From positions 9,495,320 through 9,559,319 of the forward strand of contig NC_135220.1 of NCBI RefSeq assembly GCF_052324685.1: a stretch of 64,000 nt of DNA, written 5' to 3'. Made by a program: the position numbers and the translations under genes. Below are positions 1 through 51,447 of the stretch, one piece after another (the stretch's first letter is position 1; every line of letters begins with the position of its first letter). Below the pieces are notes generated by a model that did not search any database, was not told the DNA's origin, and was given only the letters and a program-made list of their open reading frames with translations. The stretch comes from Brachyhypopomus gauderio. Lineage: Eukaryota > Chordata > Actinopteri > Gymnotiformes > Hypopomidae.

Positions 1-77
1 CTCCCCCTCTCTCTACCTCTCTCCCTCCCCCCCTCTCTCTTGCTCTCTCTCCCTCTCTCTCTCTATTTCTCCCTCTG

Positions 78-111
<34 letters not shown>

Positions 112-135
112 CCTCCCTCCCTCTCTTGCCAGCCC
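1..135. repeat. CT-rich low-complexity tract
   Basis: Almost pure C/T sequence (CTCTCTCC variants) fills the window's left edge. It lies just upstream of the proposed promoter and could give open or S1-sensitive DNA, but nothing more can be said. Confidence 0.8.
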
Positions 136-149
136 TCTGTCTGACTCTC

Positions 150-455
150 TAGCGCCCCCTCTTGCTCATACACTGTCAGTTGCATGATAGTAGCTCCTCC
201 TTCCATTTGTCTCAGTAGTTAGCCGCCGCCTCCCAGAGCGAAGCTCTGCCTTCCTAGAGGGCCGTTAGCAGAGAGAGTAGCCTGACTGCAGGTCTGTACA
301 GGCCTGTACAGACCCAGGCACAGGCAGGAGAGCCTGTGGGCACCCAGAGGGACCGAAGAGGAAGGTAGAGTGATGAAGGACTAGGGTGAGAGTGCTGTGG
401 GCGGACCTGTACGCTGGCCCCTGTCCCCGGGTGGGCGTCTGAGGAGGGGGGCACC
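150..455 (+). promoter_or_regulatory. gramd1b: probable upstream promoter and 5'UTR of gramd1b
   Basis: This stretch follows a CT-rich low-complexity block and leads into the ATG at 456, which sits in a strong Kozak context (GCACCATGG). The coding frame is closed upstream by TGA at 387-389, so the ATG can be a true start. No TATA box is clear. The promoter role is inferred from the exon downstream. Confidence 0.4.
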
Positions 456-39111
<38,656 letters not shown>

Positions 39112-39336
39112 TGCACTCGTGATTTCGGCCAAACGGACACCTCGTGCAGTACGAAGCATTTCACCTGTTTTCCTATGGAAGAGCTAGGCGGGGCTTAGAT
39201 GTGATGGGTGGGGCCTGGTTGTGATGGACAGGACTGGGTGGGGCTGCAGTGAGCAGCGTGTCCTCTAACAGCACTGACTCCGGACCAGTAGGCATGGAGG
39301 AACCTCAGCAGAACTGTGCCTGGCCTGCCACCCCAC

Positions 39337-39800
39337 AGACCCCTCCTCCTCACCACAGACTCCTCCTCCTACCCCCTCCTCCTCCCCACAGACCCCTCCT
39401 CCACCCCACAGACCCCTCCTCCTCCCCTCCTCCTCCTCACCACAGACCCCTCCTCCACCCCACAGACCCCTCCTGCTCCCCTCCTCCACCCCACAGACCC
39501 CTTCTCCTCCCCACAGACCCCTCTTCCACCCCACAGAACCCTTCTCCTCCCCTCCTCCACCCCACAGTCCCCTTCTCCTCACCACAGACTCCTCCTCCTC
39601 CCCACTTCCTCCCCTCCTCCTCCTCCTCCTCCCCTCTTCCTCCTCCTCCTCCTCCTCCTCCCCCACTTCCTCCCCTCCTCCTCCTCCTCCCCCACTTCCT
39701 CCCCTCCTCCTCCTCCTCCCCTCTTCCTCCTCCTCTTCCTCCCCTCCTCCTCCTCCTCCCCCCTCCCCCTCTTCCTCCTCCTCCTCCTCTTCCTCCTGCG
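39337..39800. repeat. CCTCCT/ACCCCACAGACCCCTC array early in the 3'UTR
   Basis: About 460 bp almost without G on the plus strand: units of CACCCCACAGACCCCTCCTC pass into CTCCTCCTC and CCACTTCCTCCCCTCC. It gives long Pro/Ser or Glu/Gly open frames that are artefacts. Triplex-prone mirror tract. Confidence 0.93.
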
Positions 39801-40770
39801 CACCTTGCTTCTCCTCTTTGGATTGGTCAGCTGTGGCCTGACATGCTGATTCAACAGAGGGAGATGACAGCAGCATGCAGTTTGCCCCCCATGTGAAAAC
39901 ATCTCCCTGTCAATCATGATTTTAAACCCTTCTAATCCTGCTACAACCCTGAACAAATGACAGTCGCTTCCCATTCATTCAGCACTTGGATGGGTCTTAA
40001 ACGCACACATAGCCCAGCTGCAGAACCCCTTTCAGAAATCTCTTGGAATCTGGGACCAGGTTAAAATACTGACCTATAATATTTAAATGTTACTTGGAAA
40101 CATGAACATTTATCTATAATAATAAGAGAATGTGGAATCAAAGTATATTAAGAAATACACATGAAGATATATCATTTATATGTAGAGCTATATTTGTTGC
40201 CAGAGCTAATTTTTAGCAGGCGTCCATGGAAAATTGGGGCTGGTACCCCAATAGCTTGTGCCATGGTGCTAATTATGCATAAACATTCATTTTATGAGTC
40301 ATTTTTAATTATTTCATATTTAACCCCCTTGGCCTACATGTATAGTAGCTACCTTGCTTAAGGGGACATCGGTACCCCCAGTGAAGGCAAAGGTCGGGTC
40401 AGGGTTGAAGCTCTTTATCTTCCTCACACGTCTTCTGTGAGTTTGCACAGGATGTGTTCACTGGTGCAGAAAACCATTCAGACCAATCACAATCGCTTTG
40501 TCACTGCTGGTTTTTTCCTGTACATCACTTGCTGTTACTTTTTTTGTTTTTGTTTTGTTTACAGAATTCACCAAGCCTCTGGGCTACTCACAATTTTGCA
40601 TTGCCAATTATTAGACATTTCTGTGTCTTAGATTTTTTTTTCAGCATTCTGGGTTTCTGTTTGTTCGGTTTTTGTGTTGTTGTATATAACCATGAGAAAT
40701 GTCAGAGCATGCTTCGGTCATGTGACTGAAAAAACACTCAACTGTGACTCAGTGCTACCAGTACTTAGCA

Positions 40771-40788
40771 TTTTTATTTATTTATTTC
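40771..40788 (+). promoter_or_regulatory. AU-rich element in the 3'UTR
   Basis: TTTTTATTTATTTATTTC contains overlapping ATTTA pentamers and the UAUUUAU core, a class of mRNA-stability element. Function is inferred. Confidence 0.3.
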
Positions 40789-41742
40789 ATTTTTTTGGAT
40801 AGAACATTCTGGAAGCAGCAGCTGTGAAGTGACGCCTTGTTTGGACCAGTAAAGGAAGTTATACATGTAGGAAGTAAAGGAAGTTATACATGTAATTATA
40901 CTGTGAAGAAAAAAGCACTATGTGATGGACAGTTAGGCCGAGAGAGTTTGAACGGGGAGGCTGTTCAGTGTTTTACATGCAGATACTTGGCTGTTTATTT
41001 CTAGTGTTAGAAACATGAAACATGAGCTTTAGCATTCTCGGCTGCTGTGGTTGGGGATTCTCTGAGTTCTGTCTTTGTGGTTGAGACAATATTCACTGAA
41101 AGGGTTTTTCTGTTCATTGCCAAAGACAAGGAAACCTGTTGAAAATATTTCATCTTTGATAAGCGACTATATGCTCCAGTTGTGGGAAATAGAGCTTAGG
41201 CTGTCAAATGCTGTATGTAGTATTCCTTTTAAATAGCTAGTTAAATAGTTTCTTTAGTGACCCCTCAATGTGCTGCAAACAGGCTTGATGGAGACCTCAA
41301 CCACTGTATAGACAGAAGACAGAAATCTGTTACCCATTTCAAATCCCAATCAAAAGATTATCCCAGTTATTAATTTAGGCTGTGATGAACATAACCTTAC
41401 ACTCAATTTATTTGTTCAGCCTGTAGTATCAGATTCCATTTATTATTTATATTAACAGTCTGATCAATACTCTAGTTTCAGTGTCTGATTAACGGACACA
41501 AGGAGGGTTCATTTTGCTACATTCACTTTCATCATTTCCAGTGGTCTTGCCCTCTGTGTTATTTTTGCTCTTTGATTACTTGTTTGTAAGCCTTATTTAT
41601 GCACTAGAGTACTTGACAAACTGACTCTCAGTCACTCTATGACTTTCTGATTTGTCGAGAAACGACGAGTGTTCTCACAGTCTGTGTAGTGTTGCATCAT
41701 TTTCACCACGTGCAGAAGGAGTGAACTGTGGGGAAATGCCCA

Positions 41743-41885
41743 GGGTCACGTGTCCTGTCCAGTCTCATATGTCCTGTCCAGGGTCACGTGTCCTGTCCAG
41801 GGTCACGTGTCCTGTCCAGTGTCACATGTCCTGTCCAGTGTCACGTGTTCTGTCCAGAGTCGCGTTGACTGTCCAGGGTCACATG
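41743..41885. repeat. 19-bp minisatellite GGTCACGTGTCCTGTCCAG
   Basis: About seven units with AGTCTCATA and AGTCGCGTT variants. Most units contain the E-box CACGTG. Confidence 0.9.
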
Positions 41886-42149
41886 GACTGAGGACGATGT
41901 GATGGCTGCTTCATCATACACTCCTTAGTAAGACACCAGCTGAATGGCGGCACACAGTGACCTTTTATTTTGACCCCTACCTCTCCGTGGCCATTGTGTG
42001 TGGTGTAATTCGGAAACTTAACTCGTTTGCAATAACCACAGATGTGTTTGTCTCATTTGTCAGTACAAATATTTGAAACCAATATGCAATTATTGGTCTT
42101 TTTAGTGCTGAGAGGAAATTAAAAAAGTAGTTGGAGGGATGTTGAAAAG

Positions 42150-42385
42150 CCCATGACCCTCCATAAACACCACCACCCTCCATAAACACCATCACCATTA
42201 ATAAACACCAACCACCCTCCACAAACACCACCACCATTAATAAACACCAACCACCCTCCATAATCACCACCACCCTCTATAAAAACAATCACCATTAATA
42301 AACACCAACCATTCTTTATAAACACCACCACCCTTCATAAACACCACCACCATTAATAAACACCACCACCCTTCATAAACACCAC
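42150..42385. repeat. CACCACCCTCCATAAACACC minisatellite
   Basis: Alternating blocks of CACCCTCCATAAACACCA and CATTAATAAACACCAACCAC give about 12 sub-units. Confidence 0.88.
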
Positions 42386-43351
42386 ACTCCCACACACATG
42401 CCTCTTCTACTCTTCCCATGTGATGTACTTCCTGGATTCAGGACTAGCCTTAATTACAACCAGTTTCCAGTGGCATCGAGAACACAAGGTGCCAGAGGTC
42501 AGAGGTCACCGAAGCATATGATGTCAAGCTTGTGGAAGCCAGTGTCTGATCGCTCAGCACAGTCCTCTGGGACTTTACTAAACTTCACCACAAACTGACT
42601 GATAAAGGATGCAGTTGGCATTTTTATTTATGTTTTAATTACAAATGTGGTCTGGGTGGGTAGGGGTGATGGGGGTGGGTGCGGGGGGGGGGTTAGAGGG
42701 AATGATGGCCGATGTCTGTTCAGAAATCAGCCACGTTTGGGTGTTTGCATGGCACTTTCCAAACAGTCTTCAGTCTGCGGTACTGTAACGTGGGGGGTGT
42801 TTGGGGAGGGGGGGTTGTCGGTGTCTGCATGATTGTTTCCTATGGCCATGACTGTTATGGTCTAGACACATATGACAACCAAATAGTTGTTACCGTGGTT
42901 GCTGATAGGAAAATCTTTACAAAATGCAATTTTTATATTTAGAATCAGTCAGCATGGTTCAGTGTTAAAAAAAAGACCTCAGTGGAAGAAAAGCTTATGG
43001 GATTTTTAATCTGTTTATGAATGCCAAAACATGTATTATCAACCAAATAGATTTCTTTATTGGGACTGAGCAAAATTAGTTTTTATGTAGTCAAAGCAAA
43101 AAATGGCCCAGTTGCATCCACATCCTTTATCCCAGCCTACTGACGTTTGGAGAGGAGCCTTGTGTACAAAAGTATTGTGACATTTTATTGCAAATGTATG
43201 TGTATAAAATATTTATGTTGTTTTCTAAATTATTTTAATCTCCATATATTGAGCTGAAATATTTATACATATATTGTAATGTATGTATATGTTGTGTATA
43301 GTTCCTGTGTACACTGAAAAGGACACAAGCATGTGCTGGCGCAGGTTTGGA

Positions 43352-43625
43352 GTCCTGGGGGGGTGGGGTGGGGGGTGAGGTGAGGGGGTGGGTGGAGTGG
43401 GGTGAGGTGAAGGGGTGGGTGTGGGGTGAGGGGGTGGTGTGTGGGGTGTGCGGTGAGGGGGTGTGTGAGGTGAGGGGTGTGTGGGGTGGGTGAGGTGAGG
43501 GGGTGGTGTGTGGGGTGAGGGGTTGCGTGGTGGGGTGTGAGGTGAGGGAGTGTGCGGTGTGGGTGAAGGGTTGGGTGGTGGTGTGTGAGGTAAAGGGGGG
43601 GTGTGGGTGTAGGGTGAGGGGGTGG
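43352..43625. repeat. G-rich GGTGAGGGGGTGGTGTGTGG minisatellite
   Basis: Irregular GGTGAGGGG/GTGTGGGG units over ~270 bp just upstream of the likely poly(A) signal. The sense RNA would be G-rich, so quadruplexes are plausible. Confidence 0.88.
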
Positions 43626-43676
43626 CTGAACCTTCCAGAGGAAGATTAAACTATGTGGTCTCAAAGTGGGAGAATG

Positions 43677-43682
43677 AATAAA
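43677..43682 (+). terminator. candidate polyadenylation signal AATAAA of gramd1b
   Basis: AATAAA follows a G-rich array and precedes GTGTTGCTGTCCTG, a possible GU-rich downstream element. Chosen because it is the last canonical signal before non-genic sequence; not proven. Confidence 0.35.
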
Positions 43683-43699
43683 GGTATTTAAGAGCAGTA

Positions 43700-45154
43700 G
43701 TGTTGCTGTCCTGCAGTAGTGTTTCCTCCTGTGTTCCATGGTCTTGAGTATCAAGACTATAACAACTGAGTATCTACGACAACATGACACCATAATACCA
43801 GAGGTTCACTCTTTTAAAACATCCATCCATTACATATTTTTATTCCAAATTTATATAAAATGTTAGAAAATGAAGGATTTACAAGCCAGCAGCCTGAAAA
43901 ATTGTTCTATGTACACCTTCATATCAGGCCTCAGGTAAACAGGGTTTCAAAACTAACAATTCTTGTTGCCACATATGGTGAAATCTGTTGTGAAAATAGC
44001 CATGAAGGCCTCTTGACTTGGCATTTGTGCAAATTCAAAAATTTTCCACTCTAACATGTGCAAAGTGCTTTTTATAGTATGTCAGCCAATAACAGTGTTG
44101 TAATGTGAGGTGACGCACATTACGTTAGGACTGACATGTTTAGCTGTGACCTCGGAGCCGGACTGTTTGAGCACCTGATCTCCAAATGCATACAAGGGGG
44201 ATCATGTAATACGAGCATCTGTTTTGCCAAGTATTTTCCTTAAAGTTGTGCAGTTAATCATAGTCCGAGGCAGGTCACTTTATAGGTGCATATTGCATTA
44301 CAGTAGTTGGGCCCGATCAAGAACTTTCAAGAGCGTGTGCAAATCTGGAACATCTGTGCTACTCCCCTCAGCTGTCTGTCTCATTCCCTCCCTGAACACA
44401 GAAAGCTGCAAGTCTCCTGGGAGGACCGACCGGTTAAGGTAAACTCTGATGTCTAATTAGCACTCGTTTTATTTATGATGCTAGAAATGTCCAGGCAGGG
44501 TTACTCTTTAGCACCTTTTGTGCGAGGCAGGGGCTTGTGATTGCACACACTATTCTCAAATGTAATGGGTTCATTAAAGGTGAGAAACAAACACAAGGAC
44601 TGATGCAAGAGACCGACCGCTGCTCCCAGCCTGCCCGGCCCGGTCATGGTTTACGAGAGAAGTGAGCCATTTGTAGAGGGAAGGGCACAAATTACTGAGT
44701 CCATTCACATTTTATGTGTAGTGTTGTAGTCTTCAGTAAAGCCAAGCTATTCAACAACCACTTCTAGCTGTACACTATTTTATTTTGCCTTTTAAAGAGG
44801 CAGATACAACGGGAAGAAGAGCTTTAACACCATTCATGCAACAGCCAAAAATTCAGGCTTTGTTCACTGATAGCTTGAGTTTGTTGATGCGTTTCCATGT
44901 GTTTAGTAGTATATTCCATGTCTAGTATTGTGTTTTATGCAGCCTGTGTGTTAGTTCTCCATGTCCAGGCCTTCAAACCTGAGCGAAGTGATGGATTTGG
45001 TTTTGCTGATGGACACTGGTGGCATTTAAAAGCTGTTTTTTTGCAGCTCAGTTGGCACAAGATTAAAATAAGGATTAAAATCTCCTTCATGGTTTCAAGA
45101 GACCTAAAATGTATATATGAATACATTAGTGAATGAAAAGCATTGTAGTGTGTG

Positions 45155-45245
<91 letters not shown>

Positions 45246-46215
45246 AACTGGGTGGATGTGGGAAGAGTATGAAAGCAGGAGGAATAAAAGGTGAACATGA
45301 GAGCTGAGTGACTGGAAAGATTTAGTTTCCCCCCTTTGAGTCACTCAGGTGTGTTTCTCTCCCAGAGCGTTTCATTGGGCCTTCAGAACACAAGGTCACC
45401 AGGCTGCATATGTGTGGGCTGGAACTGCATCAGCCTGGCCTGCATCAGACTGCATAGCCACAGCCTGGCCACCAAGCCATAACAATGATCAGTGAATTCA
45501 TAATCACAAAAACATCACAAACTTTTTTTTTCAAAGCAAATTATCCAGTTAATCATACAGTCACCTTTCCTACAACAACACATGAATGCCATAACTAAAG
45601 TAGCACATTTTGGTATCATGGTGATACCTTTTCCTGGTCACTTCAGAATTAGACCACATTTGTGAATGAATAGATGGGTTAAATTGCGTATATAAATGTT
45701 TATTCTTATATACAAAGAATATATATATGCTTATATGCTCTCGTTTATATATTTGTTCTCTCTGGTGTCCTACAACAGCACAAACTCTGTTAACCGGCAG
45801 TCCCTTTCAAGCCAAGTTGTTGCTCTGCACTGCTAAAATTCTGATTTAATACTTGTGATTCATAATTTATAATTTACACATAATTTAAAGACAACAGCTG
45901 TGCTTGACTTTCGCATATATTTACATGTAAAAAAAAAAGTTAGAAGTGTAACAAACCAGAAGGATTTTGCTTTCAGTCAGAGATGATTAGGCCTAATCTG
46001 CCCCCTAGTGGATAAACCTTTTAACTCATGAAGATGCATTTTTTCATGCCAATCAGGATAACTACATGGAAATGGCCTACTATAATTTACAGTAATTTGT
46101 CAGAATTTGTACATAACAAATTAAAAAGATACTTATACATGGAAACTTAAACTTGCTGTTAAATGAACAGATGGTGTAGAAATTATTTTTGATGTACTTT
46201 TATCCGAGTTGTATA
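43700..46215. other. intergenic sequence, no gene recognised
   Basis: Mixed-complexity sequence. Positions ~44,230-44,720 have balanced composition with homeodomain-type TAATTAG and few repeats, and could be conserved non-coding. A TG/GA microsatellite lies at 45149-45245. Confidence 0.4.
45149..45245. repeat. compound (TG)n-(GA)n microsatellite
   Basis: TG run with TTTG and TATG interruptions passing into GAGAGA. Confidence 0.92.
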
Positions 46216-46217
46216 TA

Positions 46218-47700
46218 CACTACTCACAAAAAGTTAGGGATATTTGGCTTTTGGGTGAAACTTCAGGATGAACCTAAAATACACTCTGACCTTTACAGGT
46301 GAACTTAATGTGACCTCTAAACCTTTGAACACACATGTCCAACTATTCAGTGTTTCAGTACTTTTTGCAAAGAACTTCCTGTTCTCTAAACAGGATGTTC
46401 TCAGATGGAAGTGGCAACTGAGCTTAAAGTGTCACAGAGTGTCATCAGCAGGTTGCAACAGTGAGACTAGAAGAGTCCCAGACAGGCATAGAAGTGGACA
46501 CCCTGTGGCCACATCCCACACTGATGATGCTTCATTTTAATTGGTGCCCTGCAGAACCAGATGATGAATGCCACACAACTTCCGGTCCATTTAAAGGAGG
46601 TGAGTCACCCAAGGGTTATGTTGGACCATTCAGAACCGTTTACATCAATGGTCTGTGTGCTAAATGACCTGCAAGAGTACTTGACCACACCATCAGGCAC
46701 AGACATAATTGCCTTGCATGGGACGAGGAGCATTTACTCTGGACAAGGGACCGATGGGCCTCCGAGCTGTTCACTGATCAGAGCGCTATTGGAGGAGAGC
46801 GCTATTGGAGTAGAGTGTTATTGTAGTAGAGCGTTATCGTAGGAGAGCGCTATCGTAGGACAGCGCTATCGGAGGAGAGTGCTATTGTAGGAGAGCGCTA
46901 TTGTAGGAGAGCGCTATCAGAGGAGAGCGCTATTGTAGGAGAGCGCTATCGGAGTAGAGCGCTATAGAAGCAGAGTGCTATCGCAGGAGAGCATTATCGT
47001 AGGAGAACGCTATCGGAGGAGAGCGTTATCGTAGGAGAGCGCTATCGGAGGAGAGCGCTATCGTAGGAGAGCGCTATCGTAGCAGAGCGCTATCGGAGGG
47101 GAGCGCTATAGAAGCAGAGCCCTATCGCAGGAGAGCATTATTGTAGGAGAGCGCTATCGTAGGAGAGCGTTATCGTAGGAGAGTGCTATCGGAGGAGAGT
47201 GCTATCAGAGGAGAGCGCTATTGTAGGAGAGCGCTATCAGAGTAGAGCGCTATAGAAGCAGAGCGCTATCGCAGGAGAGCATTATCGTAGGAGAGCGCTA
47301 TCAGAGGAGAGCGTTATCGTAGGAGAGCGCTATCGGAGGAGAGCGTTATCGTAGGAGAGCGTTATCGTAGGAGAGCGCTATTGTAGGAGAGCACTATCGG
47401 AGGAGATCGCTATCGAAGGAGAGCGCTATTGCAGGAGAGCGTTATCGTAAGAGAGCCCTATCGCAGGAGAGCGTTATCGTAGGAGAGCCCTATCGGAGGA
47501 GAGATTTATCGTAGGCAAGCGCTATTGGAGGAGAGCGTTATCATAGGAGAGCGATATCGGAGGAGAGCCCTATCGTACGAGAGCGCTATTGGAGGAGAGC
47601 CCTATCGGAGGAGAGCTTGGTTCAAATCGAGTGGCCTGCACTTTTTCCAGACCTAAATCCCATAGAAATCCCATCCTATGGGATCAGTGTAAAAATACCA
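46218..47700 (+). pseudogene. decayed Tc1-like element carrying a minisatellite in its transposase
   Basis: The left terminus CACTACTCACAAAAAGTTAG after TA is a fish Tc1 end. Conceptual pieces follow in order: LKVSQSVISRLQQ, RHRSGHPVATSHTDD, HLLWTRDRWASELFTDQ (first catalytic Asp region), then the array at 46783-47615, then EWPALFPDLNPIE near 47630. The sequence from after the first Asp to just before the third acidic residue is replaced by tandem repeats. No right terminus is seen. Confidence 0.75.
46783..47615. repeat. 16-bp minisatellite AGCGCTATCGTAGGAG, about 52 copies
   Basis: Units differ by TCGTAGG, TCGGAGG, TTGTAGG, TAGAAGC and GCGTT variants. Higher-order patterns (for example GGAG-GTAG-GAAG-GCAG successions) recur, suggesting segmental duplication inside the array. 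GGAGGAGAGCGCTAT reads R-R-R-G-E-R-Y-like in the Tc1 frame. Confidence 0.93.
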
Positions 47701-47743
47701 TAAATGTGTTGGTAATTCTGATCTGAGTGCAGAGAGTGAACTC

Positions 47744-47960
47744 CAGACATCCCAAGTCTCCCGGAAGCTGCGGGAGTCTCCCGCATTTCGGTAGTAATCT
47801 CCCGGAATTCAGGACGAGTGACCCACACAAACGCGCACACAGGCGACAGACTTTTTTTTCCCTCTAATCGTGAGTGGGAAGGAGAGAGAGGGGGTTCTGA
47901 TTGGCCTGTTCTCTGCTCAACAACTTTTACTCGCCACACCCCCGCTCAACAACTTAACCT

Positions 47961-47999
<39 letters not shown>

Positions 48000-48037
48000 A
48001 ACCTCCCTGAAATCAACTTTGCAACTTGGGATGCCTG
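47744..48037. mobile_element. hAT-like MITE, 294 bp, containing a 36-nt G homopolymer
   Basis: Ends CAGACATCCCAAGT and ACTTGGGATGCCTG are inverted repeats with one mismatch. GAACTC at 47738-47743 and 48038-48043 is a direct repeat, probably the target duplication though shorter than the usual eight. The interior holds TCTCCCGGAAGCTGCGGGAG palindromic sequence and Gs at 47963-47998. Confidence 0.7.
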
Positions 48038-48043
48038 GAACTC

Positions 48044-51000
48044 GCCATTATCCATACTCTCTACATGTGTGGAGTAATGTTTGGAGCAGAGAAAGTTACA
48101 GAAAGTTCCTGCTGCTGAACTGTCAAAGAGGTTCAGCAGGTGCTATGCTACGTAATTTCATCCCATTTCTAAAAGTGAATATTCCTCCATTGGTTAAATA
48201 TTATGTCAGTTGCGACTGGCCAATATCCTAGTAAGCTTGTACGTTTTCTTGTTCTTGTTCAGCTTTAATATCTTTCCCACATTGAACAGAAAAATGTACT
48301 ACATTTTAACATGCATTATCTTTAACTTGCTCTTAATTCCTTTGCTAAGGAAATGGTGCAGCTCACACGGCTCACAATGGTGTAGCTCAGTTGTGCTGTC
48401 TGGGACTCAAATGTATTTGGAATGGGAGTGATGTGTCCATCTATGGGCCCTAGATCTATGGGCTTTAGATCTACGGGCTTTTTGAGCAAGACACTTTTTT
48501 CATTGGGCTAATGAGTCTGTAAGACTTTTTAAGCCCCATTAAGCAGTCAAGCAGCTTGAGCAGATCCGTCTGTTCCCCCTCAAAAGCCTCAACAGCAGAT
48601 TGCACCTTGCTGGTTGTAGGTTTACAACAGGGAGGTGCAGAAGGATGTGAGCCACTGTGTTAGGAAGCAGAACATCTGCCAGGACGTAGTGCTCACCTGC
48701 CAGGCAGGTTTTCATCTGTGCCAGTTCCAAGTTCTCCATGTTTGCACTTGCCCCAAGAAAAAGCTAGAGCCACTCTGCCTATTGATCTAGGATCTTCTCT
48801 CTCTCTAGCTCAAGAAGGTCTGGATCAGTGGGCATCATGCTTGACCTTGTCCTCACTAAAACACTGATCCCAATGTTCTTTGAGATACAGCGATGCTTAC
48901 ATTAAGAATGAGGCTACCACCACTATTGGTCTGAGGTCTTCTCAGGCTAACGCTCCATTAAGAATTTCCCTATGTATCGTACAGCTACCGGTCCAAAACG
49001 TTTGGGCCACACTGGAACCCAGAAAAGCAGTCTTACATGCCTGGCCAAGTGGCCAGACACAGGTACGTGTGACGCTGAGGGGAACAGGGGAACAGCGCTC
49101 TGCAGTAGCTGCCCTTGTTGCCCTCGTCTCAATGAGTCGGCGTTGCAGTACAATATGGCCATGTAGATGGCTTTGCTTGGTTATGTGGCTTAGATGTTTC
49201 AGTGTGCTTCTGAGTTCACACATGCCACTTAATGTCAGTCAACAGAAATCTGTCTCACAGTAAAGAGAGTAAGCACTTTTCAATCATCCATTTCATTGCC
49301 CACATAGGTCCTCAGGTATTACCTGAATTCATGGATTAATTCCCAGTCTTTTCTATTATTCTGTTATTAAACATCCCTGTTTAAACACACATGCCTTTCA
49401 GGACTGAGGGCCAGTATAGCCTGCTGCCTCTCCTGCCGCCACACATTTTAACCTCACCAAATTTGGCCCTCACTGTGCGGATGCCCCTGCCCAAGTTTAC
49501 TGTGCTACTGGTGATATAGACTTAGCACCTTTTTATTTTATTAAAAAATGAGACGAGGAGCTGCTATATCTCAGTATTTCTGCAGCGTCTCTGCTCATGG
49601 ATGAATGACTAATTGGTCCATTTTTATAGGTCATAAATATTACATTAATACTTCAATAGTTCATTGTAAGAGGGCAGTTGGGAAACTCACGGGTGGTTGG
49701 TCTAAAGTGCTCCTAGTAAATAATTTTTAGTTTAGGAAATATAATAATAATAATAGTTTAGGAAATATTGTGTATATTGTTCTGATATCAAAGGCTTTAA
49801 TATCGAGGCTTAAGCCCCCCTTGGTACAGTCAAACTAGATCAGCCTCGGTTAATAAATGCTTGGTGCTTGGTATCTGAAGCCCAAATGTGAACAAAGTGA
49901 ACCATCACCTGGTTCAGAAGGGAAATCTGGACTGTGTATTTCACCTAAAATTTAATGCAAATATAGCAAGGTTAACAACAGAGGTCCTCACACACCTGTT
50001 TCACAAGATGCATGGAGCAATTCAAAGCCATACTTAAAAAGATAAACAAGTTCATTAAAAAGTTAAATGAAGTTAATTGAAGCTCCTACAGTTTGGGACC
50101 ACAGAACAGTTATAGAGGAGGAGGCAAATAAAGACTTTTGAAGTTCCTGAAAATGCATTTAACATAGTTAAATACTGTGTGGCAGTATTGTGTTAATATT
50201 GTCGATTTATCCTATAGACAGGCACATAATTCATTAGATATGAAATGAGTCTAATGCTCATGATGATGTTTTTAAAGGGATTAGGTCTGTTGTTTTTGCT
50301 CTGGTGAATCATGTTATGGTGAACAGCAGGATCTTTGCTTCAACTTGCTGAGTCTCCTCAGGAGCTCAGTAGACTCCTGTTCACACAGCTGATGGTAAAC
50401 CAACAAGGCCATCTGCACAAAACCGGGTGTCAGAATCCTGCTGCTACACGGCTGGCCTGCTCCATTCTCCAATCTCATCAGACCATTTTATATGTGAAAT
50501 AAGCAATTATATTTGTGCAATTGGCACAGAAGTGTTCGACACAGATAGCCCATTATGTGCTTAACTACTTTAGCATGTGCAGGCTAGCCTTCTCTTTGCT
50601 AATCCTATCTATTTTGCTGAAATGTTTGGATTAAGTCAGCTCGTTTATGTTTTGCCTACATTAACAAGAGCTTCCTGAACAGACGAGCCAACCGAGGTCA
50701 GGCCCCTGCAGTTCTCCTTGCATCATGTCTTTGTTTCCTTTCCCAAAGCACCTTTGTTTGTTTCAGAAGTGCATTTGATGAGCTTTCATTGCTGCTGGTA
50801 TGTAAGTGCTAATGGGCCCTTGGGGACATGTTGACAGCAACAAGTTTACATTATTGCAGTAAAGTGACTAGAAGGATTCTTGGGCCAAGGTAATGCATGT
50901 AAATTGCATTGACATAATTGTAGCATTCTCCCAGCTGTGATTAGGGTTTTAATTTTTATGGTAATTTTTTTCTTATATTTGGATTGAAAAGAATCCATTT

Positions 51001-51403
51001 GGTTGTTATGCAATATACATGTATAATGAGTCTAAAATAGTTTCTGGTGCACATAAAATGTGGACAGCACTGGTATAATTGCTTCTGATTAATTGGTCTC
51101 GCACAGCAAAACCTTCTTCAGCATTAATTAAATTATCACCACTCAGCCACTCTGGTTTTGTAATCGGTGATTTCAGTTTATTCAGATTGACTCTGGGTTC
51201 GAGTTGAGATTAGGGTTAACGTTAGGGTTATTCTGGACGAGGTTTTAGGAATAAGGTGATAATAAGGTAGAATGAAGGTTTAAAACCTTTTTGTGCACTG
51301 GCACATTGGGTCTCCGTTCTGAGAACTCACCCTTTTTTTTAAAGATTAGGATGTAGTTTTTACAAAGATTTTAGTCACAGGGATTGCCGGATATTGTGCT
51401 TGC

Positions 51404-51447
<44 letters not shown>

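Larger units (their letters stand above)
39112..43690 (+). other. gramd1b: probable gramd1b 3'UTR (about 4.6 kb)
   Basis: No further coding sequence is seen. The stretch has a C/T-rich array, an AU-rich element, three minisatellites and, from ~43,150, the AT-rich sequence typical near vertebrate polyadenylation sites. AATAAA at 43677-43682 is the best poly(A) signal I see. Earlier sites are possible, so the end is uncertain. Confidence 0.45.

Noticed and set aside
39249..39974. Pro/Ser-rich and Glu/Gly-rich frames of 130-215 codons
   Set aside because: They come from the CTCCTC array in the gramd1b 3'UTR and exist on both strands; no non-repetitive coding sequence is attached.
43263..43793. 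176-codon His/Pro/Thr-rich minus-strand frame
   Set aside because: It is the complement of the G-rich repeat near the likely gramd1b poly(A) site.
48539..49263. Short open frames on both strands
   Set aside because: No similarity recognised, frames overlap on both strands, and no start or splice context is convincing.
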